DNA from: Planctomycetaceae bacterium
Lineage (GTDB): Bacteria; Planctomycetota; Phycisphaerae; UBA1845; UTPLA1
NCBI GenBank assembly: GCA_011525745.1
Contig: WYBU01000096.1
Location: 1 to 64,000, forward strand
Length of the DNA: 64,000 nt
Direction: 5' to 3'
The position numbers and the translations under genes are program-made. Shown here one piece after another: positions 46,901-50,897 of the stretch (positions are counted from its first letter, which is position 1; each line of letters starts with the position of its first letter). The notes beneath the pieces are model-generated. The model did not search any database, was not told the origin of the DNA, and saw nothing but the letters and a program-made list of their open reading frames with translations.

Positions 46901-47516
46901 GACGACGGTAGTGGTCAAGGACGGCGAGACGGTGATCATCGGCGGCCTGATCGTCGACAGCGTGCGCGAGTCGGTCAGCAAGATTCCGCTGCTGGGCGAT
47001 CTGCCGGCGGCCGAGTTTTTCGGCTTCCGCACGCTGCGGCATACCAAGCAGCGCAACGAGCTGCTCATCGTCCTGACGCCGCGCGTGGTCCGCACGGTCG
47101 AGGATGCGCGGCTGCTGTCGATCGAGGAGCGCGACAAGTCGAAGATCACGCCGAAGATGAAGCAAAGCCCGCTGATGGAGCGGCTGCGCGTGATTCCCGA
47201 GGGCGGCGATGAACTGGGACCGGACGAGGTTTCCCCTGCGGCGCCGACGCGAGTGGCCGGGTACGAAGATCCGCGGTTGATTCGCGTCGGGCCGGTCAAC
47301 GGAGGCGCATCGCCGGCCGGGGCGAGGGTTTCGCCGTACACACCGGCGGAAGTGCGCTCGTATGGACCGGTCGCGCCGTTATACGGTCCGGTGTTCCCCG
47401 TCGCCGATCCGGTTCAGGATGGTCAGGCGTCGGTGAACGGACCGCCCGATCTTCCCCTGCACTCGTATGCAGCGCCCGTTGTTGTGGAGCGGCGTACGCC
47501 GACGACGATCGAATGA
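31986..47516 (+). CDS. gspD: Giant T2SS secretin GspD with about 49 N1-type repeats
   Basis: 5176 aa against ~650-700 for usual GspD. The ATG at 31986 is preceded by GGAGG at 31973-31977. A signal peptide (LSCVALMLLLLTAW) and ~200 disordered residues precede an N0-like domain at ~249-330 (YRFDYVETEWKDVLDDFARR). From ~423 to 4789 I count about 49 secretin_N domains averaging ~89 aa. Typical units run from FTLKYSDANDALKVLQEFL-type openings to TNSLIVVAT...LD closings. The core at ~4790-5037 is canonical: VMIQVLLAEVTLDESLEMGL, LQRPSIMVQNNLEANITVGQ, VEYQEVGIKLDVTPNI, ETVIIGGLIVDS and IPLLGDLPAAEFFGF. A ~140-residue tail follows. No frameshift or stop is seen. Expected outer-membrane channel; the role of the long periplasmic part is unknown. 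Confidence 0.95.
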   Translation: MKRIYGFRHYSRFGRAAIPPLSCVALMLLLLTAWNSDDAPPTTSAPASSTSRPASVKPLAGAQVGKDVQILRPTLRPPKAPEIDAIRARKLEAARNEAEAAKHKSAAAEAVAAAKQPKPDGKNGNGTPPPEEVDDAELERLRQMAIASTQKASQPSTSTMEAVVPRTQPAGDEGAIESPRPRVQTPEHRTPVRVVGATSKPGDEKAATPPSDAAAEEAKTAEGAPPAASEPTLAELLRDQALTLPPERQTYRFDYVETEWKDVLDDFARRAGLSIVGDIGSLTGTLSYRSPREFTFKEALYQLNELLLARIDKVLVRQEELQLRVKRLPDWIRGIPRERMYGSYPEFLAANLEDHDTAQVYYDPPPSKWTAAQIVDQFRPMFSDVFDVSAEGTRIKLAGMSRDIRYFDEVISFVTSQNDPDAPIRVWASFPLRNHRATDMRNLLQGLFPAQAPQQRPGGQSPTVIDKAAIEAGKIDFIPNDANHTLLVQAVPSKLGEIRRVIDELERQPKLPEVEFKFYTPKHRTPDELIEGVQALADAKAASASGAPRPTPAPPGRGRRGGPPPAPAGGTTPEEELKQFDLSVVPGRADILISGRAQGIAEAESLIAIVDVPSPQRERQTIVLRYRTTGEVVALVTQIFDTTVGTRGGGMMPQQPQRGRPPVPQPTPAAEMPVTIIEDQATNSLIVDGRPAEMAPVLEFIAQLDQPLDDVTEHFYRPTSLKPSELATMLTRIEAAGGGVTGRKAPAAAGGPKGQPVRPGPQPRGRPGMPAGPSDQRFIGDDNTGMLIVVCNEEDWSGYESLIRKLDTGEAVLHQFKLVNADAAEVVQLLNNLVPGASNVRPMAPRGQGQPPMPPTARAQFIPDTRSNTILVYASATEIEPIAKLIQELDVPPDVMVSFITLKHADANEVADALLRTYQSRNDLKRSDAADGPRPMPGPPGGKPAAAAGRGPSGVRIVAETLTNTLIVTAGAIDTREIRRLAEQYDQAARDRQRIIPLKFAKADDIAPALLEAMGAAAARGGPPRPGAPGAAAGGALRIVPESSTNSLLVTAAEHEMSQIRSLLELMDTEDCERTRMLPLQFADCHETAATLTQMFAGRGVVAAAAPGKPPVPGARAGAGGAQIVAEPRTNTLIVRADRPTFDQIKSVVDMLDVEELQRPTQIALQHVRAVDVAARLTAAFPAGGAARPGQPGRPGAAAGGSAVQIIPVDETNTLLVQASRADLMRIQQLVEMYDNPDQAEARVVVPVRNRTATEVAQDLSVIFGGQSAARAAAGRPGQPPAPKPGGAADSANGLQIVPSGSQIVLIGPRVKVMSAVEMINRLDVLPDVQIVKQYAVTDAEVASTFLQAMLTGGVGGARAATAPGDSTGLAGGGGGGPGGRGQQAAEQAITITDVKWYADTYQSRLIVSAPASRIPIIDEWIRILEGEPELPETVSEEEKQKFAGGLNVRRLKHVLAAELIWTLEDLFPTPRGGKGPEFKTGPDDYSLVVICKPRQWPEIERAIDLFDVPKGPETAGVVTKTLNLEGVPPSVIAAMLKMQYGGADIEIDLSGATNEPFELIEFHSEDASTNGDGNGPGAPPPGVQPYPCVLPASLLARLEAFSLCQVEAPSPPEDEKPEDADTNGEDDGGITTIRIDNPPPASQANAAQEPGTAPKVRIAPDDATGQIRISGDADAVTDVKKWIEDITSETEVPVILKAYKLRFVDVREAATLLDDIFNERRAAQVPRQGQPGQPGQPPQMQPQPQQPQPGADAKGAPAGGLADAARAAAGGRGARGATAARGPLGGARLRATPDVRTRTLWVRAGVSDFPIITAVLRSIDRDVTVVTAYKIIPLVNLDAMQVAEQLRTIILPSTRQRAGGTTRAIAGQGQPGQPPQPGQPPQPGQPGQPAVGAASEDTTSITADPQTNSVIVVAESATIRLCEELIKDLEGRVNEQRYDIKLFPLAHARANEVVQALRDVMRGEVQPQAGGPGRGSSTRSGSSVSLTADTRTNRVIAAGQAKDLDRVEKMIEKLDTQTGADSDVQIFAAKGDVSAYARVLGDMFVRGAGGAAGASDVVITPEPSTGVIVVKATKAIRDQVATKIEEMDRNYYQDSLRTIQLTIADAEKVAQKLQAVFADRRSSRGGSQQQVTITGVNDTKTLFVKAPPDVFKEIEQHAHEMDKAPVDMDIRSFPLKKAIANDVKSRMTELMTQLIAQSRAGGAGASDLGIKTFAFTADPLTNSIIVTGEPLAFNIAEKVIDQLDVDPTTLITGKIKAYPLPPNVSAQAVVGNIQTLFSGRGVQAGVEAPKVTFEPSGNIVLVTATDKQHEDIQKEVIEKIVASAPEQPQTYTVPLQFARSEDLKVTLEEHFNKWRQSRGNKPTDVITVTSDPNTNSLIVVATKSAKEEFDARLKDMDTQVVMQNVRVNETVQIKYANVQSVQQTVAAAFSRPGQRVSEREKVDANIEWNTNSLVITAAPEIMQKVKDLIAKMDVDPQTMGGRSEHLVKIKNARASDLANTLRSQFSQTRRAQAGGFPPVVITQDDSTNSLIVTANDNDFREVSKLIGELDVAPEQRITRTFTIKYAAIDAIVNIINQQFQNRQSRNPNDQVAASYDWGTQSVVVTANAANMASIEKLITDIDTPSSAQKVMRFITLTNGKAEDIARTLNEVWRGKVDFRGRMPVTITPDVSNNQLVVFASENDFNDIQEQVKEMDLPGAERQTRTFTLKYAAIDAVVNIINQQFQNRRGRDPNDQVAASYDWGTQSVVVTANSRNMADIEKLITDIDSPSSAQKAMRFITLTNGKAEDIARTLNEVWRGKVDFRGRVPATITADVNNNQLVVFANETDLAEIEMQVKSMDLPGAERQTRVYAIRYADPNSVANIINQQLNTQRQGRNPNDQISAAVDAGTQSVIVTANTKNMELVDAMVKSVDVEGGRMQQRLIIEVKNASARDVAQAMTTIYSRRQTRQGVQPASFTAVPNTNQIIVSAEPSEMEEARKLLEQLDSGPGYNGRIVHVVQMPEFVQAKSVAQSINAMYRAQGGESLRAESNDSTNTLLVFATDAEYEMVDKQIIKPLSNQEAIGKVQTYTIPLMHANAESVARTLNEFFRQKSGQQRNRGFGDVFIFGGVEQKLEEQTTITAETQSNTLIVACTPKTKELIDELVKLIDTDEPRIPRTMEVFTLKYSDANDALKVLQEFLKVNVRAEDPDAGLPWWMRGGRSSQQQQVVLSGDTRLSVIESRNAIVVVATPEKMEDIRRKIEEFDQPDAMIAMTPKRIPLSHANAGSLQTILTRLFEDSNRGAGAGAAMQRTTIVADDATNSLLVGARPAVFSQIEEMIKTLDTPEAASVGGEIAIVPVGTGNDVATLAREFETIINQSERNTKARDPNYKEQLVTIGSDVRTNSLIVAGPKIKHDLVRTLVDSLSGMRPPGGTRGVLLKPQNISPQDFQRMIQEMQQQRTGSSGGGRRGSRGGGRRGDTEWRRDRTVPRLEDAPRTAVPASASTAMLQLVTCAALAQNEPSQPIRIGPREDTQAPPATQPASAPETTRGTITNIELSGAPLSVQVVGDQILILGEDSDVAIIEEIFRNADQGVPRVLRFFKLNNAKAQDLARAMTDVFRQMAQRTGQQARDEDKVEVVADTRSNSLFIVASEKWIDHVMELIEQADATPSLAKASIKAFPMANRLVKDVKPVLEPLIQNWIRSRGGEPNSISINVDEATNTVFVTGGEKDLEEIDDVIQIIDTKPDDKTVKIGNLMSASVMLYPLRNAKADTLSTLLTELLTKAKRGETPLGHVIRTLNILDDQGNEIVALDLDRPTFVFGDPETNTLVMGGPPDILKVMKAVVERFDTEPLRNAVAIRIIKLHHADATELSETLKTLLQDGKKLTAPAAKDETRPGIPEGGAALVYNAVLNPDARTNTLFVAGTNEAVKLIEQYVEEVDRPGVPLMPIELIGLKHAAAASIEPALNDLMTQRAQALPQGQGGSTERANKVIIKVEAQSNALIISARRELLDEVKNFIAKLDVPGVGLVDRIITIQLVKGNAVTLAQKLTDIWNQRAQSRESGGARVEKPVIASDERSNSLIVAATTGDVDAISRFVADLEALPIGGTAEIQMIKLEHNAASALVQPLSQLFDERAQQRSASGQANPSDRIALQADPVTNSLLVAASPENYELVQRTVKDLDVEAVVEGAAEVFMLKSVLASRVKESIDNLFQGGIWKKGAAGDSSPVTQAREKVTVVAETYSNAVIVSASPENMSTIRNVIRRMDSSERPWTPAVTQIFEMTHADAVKVGAILTDYFEKLRTAEETGNRTGVFIPAAVFVDERTNRVIVSASSDGVLKARALIERLDVPPGEPSSVIRVYPLQEGSAANLAPMLESLFNERNQSRAIGGTQAPEVPFKVEADQVSNTLLVTASRDDHALIEGLLNLVDKPTRLFDKVRLFPLRQARAQSAKTMIDELYQSRGSGGQQGAVSVAVTIDERANSLVVVAPPGEMESIASLIQRIDTTEPGLSVQVRVIPLENADATKTSELLNNLMTGTAPGGGGAGAAANAAMLISYFDKDPYGQEIFRKTIRENVQVFPDERTNSVIVMAPSTSVELLEALVANLDQIKKRTVMIKAFTLRHADAQSTIDLLEKVFAQDERSQQQQEFQQGRELQVEGGSTGAAGPVAQSQGGRQAGGTFGKPRATFTPDMRTNSVIVAGWPEDIQVAADIIHQLDAQNIQERVHLVYALANTKAEDVQTALEQFYQAETQRLGQGAEGISEQFRREEEVSIVPHVESNQLLISVAPRKLSQVETIVRQLDTPPPQVMIQVLLAEVTLDESLEMGLEYSLQQLRFSEGAVAGPNGTVQGGGFDVVGGTDLGAAGSGGLGGFTFTITGEDFNFLLRALQTEGRLEVLQRPSIMVQNNLEANITVGQNVPFVRGSQTTDSGQVNAQVEYQEVGIKLDVTPNINPDGWVYLQVRPEISAITDSSVPLGNGINAPIFTQRSAETTVVVKDGETVIIGGLIVDSVRESVSKIPLLGDLPAAEFFGFRTLRHTKQRNELLIVLTPRVVRTVEDARLLSIEERDKSKITPKMKQSPLMERLRVIPEGGDELGPDEVSPAAPTRVAGYEDPRLIRVGPVNGGASPAGARVSPYTPAEVRSYGPVAPLYGPVFPVADPVQDGQASVNGPPDLPLHSYAAPVVVERRTPTTIE
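33253..46352 (+). repeat. Array of ~49 secretin_N (N1-like) domain repeats within gspD
   Basis: Each unit reads approximately: a strand (xhxhxL), a helix (A-x-x-V-A-x-x-L-x-x-h-F), a variable loop, a strand after an Asp (D-x-x-T-N-S-L-I-V-x-A), then a helix ending I-x-x-L-D. Loops in the first third are Pro/Gly/Gln-rich (for example PGQPGRPGAAAGG and QPPQPGQPGQPAVG); later units are more compact. Counted by eye from the TNSLIV-like strands. Units 11-14 and 35 are degenerate, so the count could be off by two or three. Confidence 0.85.
39660..40742 (+). repeat. Recent tandem duplication inside gspD: 435-nt two-domain module, 2.5 copies
   Basis: Copy 1 is 39660-40094, copy 2 is 40095-40529, and a third, first-domain-only copy begins at 40530. 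The starts are exactly 435 nt (145 codons) apart. Copies 1 and 2 differ at about 22 of 145 residues by hand count; both contain DQVAASYDWGTQSVVVTAN and FITLTNGKAEDIARTLNEVW. The third copy has diverged further (DQISAAVDAGTQSVIVTAN). Confidence 0.9.
46353..47096 (+). other. Secretin core domain of GspD
   Basis: Marks the conserved outer-membrane beta-barrel and gate (residues ~4790-5037). The VPFVRG loop after ITVGQN and the IGGLIVDS strand before the KIPLLGDLP motif are secretin hallmarks. The core has ordinary length; all the extra size of the protein lies before it. Confidence 0.93.
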
Positions 47517-48076
47517 ACCTTCATGAAGACGCATTGTCGATGAGGCGGCGGTCGATGAGAGAACGAGTATTCGCCGGCCTTGTCGCGGCGGCGATCATAT
47601 CGGCGACCGGCTGTCAGATTCCGGAGTCGGGCGTGCAGGACTGGCGCGGGTTACTGACGACCGACGTCGTGGGTGTGCGCACGTTCATCCCCAGCGAGCC
47701 ATGGCGCAGTTTCGATGCCGAAGGCGATCCCGATCCGGAAGGGCTGGTGGTCGCGGTCTATCTGGAGTCGGCGGCCAAAGCCAAAGGGGTCTTCGGGGAC
47801 GGCGACTTTCAGTTTCGTCTCTACCGCGTGACCCACAAACCCGGCGGAAAGCGCGAATCCGAAATGGTCCACGAATGGACGTTCAATCCCGAGCAGGCGC
47901 GGCCGTGGCAGCTCAAGCAACCCACGGCCTATGGCTACGGCTATCAGTTTCCGCTGGACTGGGGCAAGTTGGACATTTACGGCCAGGACGTGGAGCTTCA
48001 GGCGCGGTTTGTGACGCGCGACGGCAAGATGCTCGTGGGTCGGCGTCACAATCTGAGGGTCCCCGTGCGGCGCTGA
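47513..48076 (+). CDS. Small lipoprotein after the secretin; candidate pilotin
   Basis: 187 aa. The ATG overlaps the gspD stop (ATGA), so translation is coupled; ATG codons at 47540 and 47555 would give tighter signal peptides. Lipobox SATGC (Cys34) follows FAGLVAAAIISATG. The mature part is beta-rich with aromatic residues (YGYGYQFPLDWGKLDIYG). It resembles no pilotin family I know, but an outer-membrane lipoprotein encoded directly behind a secretin is the expected genetic position for a pilotin or secretin partner. Function is inference from context. Confidence 0.75.
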   Translation: MNLHEDALSMRRRSMRERVFAGLVAAAIISATGCQIPESGVQDWRGLLTTDVVGVRTFIPSEPWRSFDAEGDPDPEGLVVAVYLESAAKAKGVFGDGDFQFRLYRVTHKPGGKRESEMVHEWTFNPEQARPWQLKQPTAYGYGYQFPLDWGKLDIYGQDVELQARFVTRDGKMLVGRRHNLRVPVRR

Positions 48077-48193
48077 GGGGCACTGCGGCCACAAATAATG
48101 CAACCGCGGCGGGACAATACCCAGGGGCGGCGGACTTTGACAGGCGGCCCGGCCCCGTCTTAACATCCGCAACTCATATTCAAGGAGCAGGCG

Positions 48194-48934
48194 ATGAATC
48201 AACCGTCTCAGGGTCATGACGCCACGGCATCGCGTGAGCATCTCAAGACGCTCGATACGATCCGCAAGGCGAAGAACCTCTTTCTGTTCCTGACGGTGCT
48301 CGCGCCGCTCATGCACGTCGGCGCCTGGGCGGCCGTTCAGTTCGGCGGCGTACTCGAATCCGACGTGACCGTCGCCCAAATGGAACGCGACAGCGGGCGC
48401 GAAGAAGGCTCCGATCTCGAGAAGCGCCAGGCCGCAATGCAGTGGGAAAACGCGATGCTGGCGGGAATGAGTCTGGCCGAGTTTGCCGGACGGATCGGCA
48501 TCACAATGTTGCTGACGGCCACACTGCTGGCGGTGCTCGTTAATCTGGCGGGCCGCCTGGGCGGGGCGTCGGATTTCGTGGCGTCGTTTTTCGTGGCCGT
48601 TGTCGTGGCGATGTTATTTGTTCCCTGGGAACGCATGTCGGCAGCGCCGCCGAACGTCAGCCCCAACGTTTTCGGCGTGTTTACCACGCTGGAGAAACTC
48701 AAGCAGCACTTCGAGGCCAACATGCACGCGTCGCCCGATGCGCCGGGGCCGCTCGTTGGAATGAACGTGGGCTTGTCTCAGCAGAAGGCGGTCCTGCTCG
48801 TCGATGCGCTGCGCTTCGCCGTTATGCCGGCGATTGCCATCCTGCTGGCGTTGATCAGCGGCGTTCGATTTGGGCGTGGGTATCGGGAGGCGCGACGGCA
48901 GGCTGGGGGCGACATACCGATGAAGGTGGTCTAG
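48194..48934 (+). CDS. Hypothetical integral membrane protein
   Basis: 246 aa. AAGGAG 6 nt before the ATG supports the start. About four hydrophobic segments: AKNLFLFLTVLAPLMHVGAW, IGITMLLTATLLAVLVNLAG, DFVASFFVAVVVAMLFV, and FAVMPAIAILLALISGV near the end. A charged loop lies between the first and second, and an extended periplasmic or cytoplasmic loop (about residues 155-210) before the last. I recognise no family. It follows the T2SS locus by 117 nt on the same strand and could be part of it, but nothing in the sequence shows this. Confidence 0.7.
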   Translation: MNQPSQGHDATASREHLKTLDTIRKAKNLFLFLTVLAPLMHVGAWAAVQFGGVLESDVTVAQMERDSGREEGSDLEKRQAAMQWENAMLAGMSLAEFAGRIGITMLLTATLLAVLVNLAGRLGGASDFVASFFVAVVVAMLFVPWERMSAAPPNVSPNVFGVFTTLEKLKQHFEANMHASPDAPGPLVGMNVGLSQQKAVLLVDALRFAVMPAIAILLALISGVRFGRGYREARRQAGGDIPMKVV

Positions 48935-49042
48935 CCGGCGGCCGGCGGTGGACCCTTTTTTTCGATTTGTCCGCTCGTCATGCACGGAATCCAACGCGGT
49001 TCATCCGGCTGGGCGAGGCGCACCCATCATTGACGCGACTTC

Positions 49043-50353
49043 GTGACTTCTGAAATCACTTCCGCCGCCGGCCCGTCGCCTTCGGTTGAGGCTCACGTTC
49101 AGCCGCGCGGACTGCGCATCACGCTCCTGGCCCTCTGCCTGGCCGGCCTGGTGGTGTCGTTTCTTCTGTGGATGATGCAGGCCGACGCCCGCGGCGCGTT
49201 AAGCAGCGCGCTGTGCTCCATCGGGCAGCGGATGGCGTGCGTCGACGTCCTGGGCAGCCGTTACGCGAAATTTGTGGGCGTTCCGTGGGCGCTGTGGGGG
49301 TGCCTGTACTTCTCCTTCCTGACGCTCTGGTACTGGCTGATCGGCCTGCCGAATCATGCGGGCCGGGCTTGGCATGTTTTGCCGTTCGCGTCGAACGTTG
49401 TGTCGATGGCCGGATCGGCGTGGATGGTCTATGTCATGGCCGCGCGGCTGCCCACGTGGTGCCCGTGGTGCCTGTTGGCGCACGGAGTCAACCTGGCGCT
49501 GTTCGTGGCGGCGTGGCGCGGCTTTCCGCGCGGACCGGAACCGGCGGGGCAGACGCCGTGGCCGCGGCGCGGGCGCGTGCTCGGCGTCGTGGGCGCGTCG
49601 GCGGCGATTGCGGTGCTTTTCTTTCTGGCGGCTTTTGCGTTCATTCAGTTTGCTGCGGCCTCGGCGTGGCGGGCGCGCTACATGGAAGCGGCCAACACGG
49701 CCGACTACCTCATATGGCGTCACGCGCGGGCGACCTTGGTCGACCTACCGGTCCGGCCGGATGATCCCGCGCGCGGCGCGGCCGAGGCGCCGCATGTCGT
49801 CGTCGTCTTCAGCGATCTGGAATGTCCGCACTGCCGCATGTTCGACCGTTTCGCGGCGAGGCTTGTGGAGCGAGCGCCCGGCCGGGTGCGCGTTGTGTTC
49901 AAGCACTATCCGCTTTGTGCCGCGTGCAATTCCGCGGTCGCGGAGCAGACTGCCAGGCGTGCCGGGCCGGCCTGTCCTCACCCATTCGCCTGCGACGCGG
50001 CCATGGCCGTGGAGGCGGTGCGGCAGCTTGGCGGGCCGGCCGCGGCGGCGCGTTACATTAGTCAGTTGTTCGAGCATGCCGATGCGCTGGCCGAACGGCC
50101 GTACGAGCGGCTGGTACTTCAGGTCGGGCTGGAACCGGCGGAATGGCGCGCGGCGATGGACGATCCGGCGTTGGCGCGGCGCGTGGCGGACGACGTGGCG
50201 CTGGCGAAACAATTGGGCGTCAGCGGAGCGGGCGTGGTGTTTCTCGACGGTCGCCGCATGCATGACTGGCGGCTGTCTGATGCGCGCGAACCGAATCGGA
50301 CGGATGAGCAGGCGACGTTTGATTTGTGGGACCGGCTGCTGGGGTCGGATTGA
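49043..50353 (+). CDS. VKOR-DsbA fusion (disulfide bond formation)
   Basis: 436 aa, GTG start. Residues ~25-160 are a vitamin K epoxide reductase domain with the loop pair Cys58/Cys66 and the quinone-side CPWC (Cys140, Cys143). A fifth helix (~180-205) links it to a DsbA-like thioredoxin domain with active site CPHC (Cys261, Cys264). In one chain it could oxidise secreted proteins and pass electrons to quinone. The loop opposite the active site reads VSGAGVVFLDG, with Gly397 where thioredoxin folds keep a cis-proline (TPT-like). This may alter substrate release or binding. Extra Cys pairs (LCAACNS, ACPHPFAC) occur in the helical insert. Confidence 0.9.
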   Translation: MTSEITSAAGPSPSVEAHVQPRGLRITLLALCLAGLVVSFLLWMMQADARGALSSALCSIGQRMACVDVLGSRYAKFVGVPWALWGCLYFSFLTLWYWLIGLPNHAGRAWHVLPFASNVVSMAGSAWMVYVMAARLPTWCPWCLLAHGVNLALFVAAWRGFPRGPEPAGQTPWPRRGRVLGVVGASAAIAVLFFLAAFAFIQFAAASAWRARYMEAANTADYLIWRHARATLVDLPVRPDDPARGAAEAPHVVVVFSDLECPHCRMFDRFAARLVERAPGRVRVVFKHYPLCAACNSAVAEQTARRAGPACPHPFACDAAMAVEAVRQLGGPAAAARYISQLFEHADALAERPYERLVLQVGLEPAEWRAAMDDPALARRVADDVALAKQLGVSGAGVVFLDGRRMHDWRLSDAREPNRTDEQATFDLWDRLLGSD

Positions 50354-50468
50354 GATCGAAGCGCCATCAAAACACACGTGCCGGCGGCGAGACGCGCATG
50401 AGTCTGGGGCAAGCTTGACATTTATGACGTGTTACTTCGTGCGCAGCGTCCGACTCAACAAGGCCAGG

Positions 50469-50533
50469 CCCTCGCGGTGTACGTTCAGCCGGCTCGTCAG
50501 GCGAATCGCGCGCGAGGGCGTGACCATGCCGCC
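50469..50533. repeat. CCCTCGCG/CGCGAGGG inverted-repeat element, copy 2
   Basis: Arms at 50469-50476 and 50511-50518 with a 34-nt interior, then CGTGACCATGCCGCCC. Same geometry as 18362-18426. Confidence 0.75.
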
Positions 50534-50591
50534 CCCGAACCTATTGCGTGAGCCGCGCATGTGAGATTCCGCGAGTTTCAGGCGGTCTTTC

Positions 50592-50611
50592 CCCGCCGCT
50601 GGCGCGGCGGG
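50592..50611. repeat. CCCGCCGC/GCGGCGGG hairpin, copy 2
   Basis: Perfect 8-bp arms with a TGGC loop, followed by TTCTCATG. Inverted relative to the copy at 6560-6579. Confidence 0.6.
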
Positions 50612-50897
50612 TTCTCATGGGCGCGTGCCACAAGAACCACAAGCCGACACCTAAAGCCCCGGCGGTCCACCGCGGCGCTTGCGCTTGCGGCTCTGATCAG
50701 ATCGTGGGCTGCGCATGTGTTGCGTCTCAACGCATGAGCAGCGTCTCGACGCCGGCCTTCACAATTGAGTCAAATGCTGGTGCGCGGTTATAGTCTGGAG
50801 TGTTGCGGGGCGTCCGTGCACGTGAGGATAAGCCGATCACGCCGCGGTCCGCACAGCGGATCCTGCATGGAGCGTCCGCACATCCGAGGAGAAGCCG

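Larger units (their letters stand above)
50354..50897. other. 544-nt intergenic region with three repeat elements
   Basis: No credible gene. It contains the CCCTCGCG/CGCGAGGG element (50469-50533), the CCCGCCGC/GCGGCGGG hairpin (50592-50611) and the TTGCGGCTCTGAT motif (50685-50697). GAGGAG at 50886-50891 is the cstA ribosome binding site. Confidence 0.6.

Noticed and set aside
31986-47516. Frameshifted or misassembled fusion of several secretin genes
   Set aside because: There is no stop, no second secretin core and no codon-use break that I can see. An ancient fusion is possible and is reported separately, but the present gene reads as intact.
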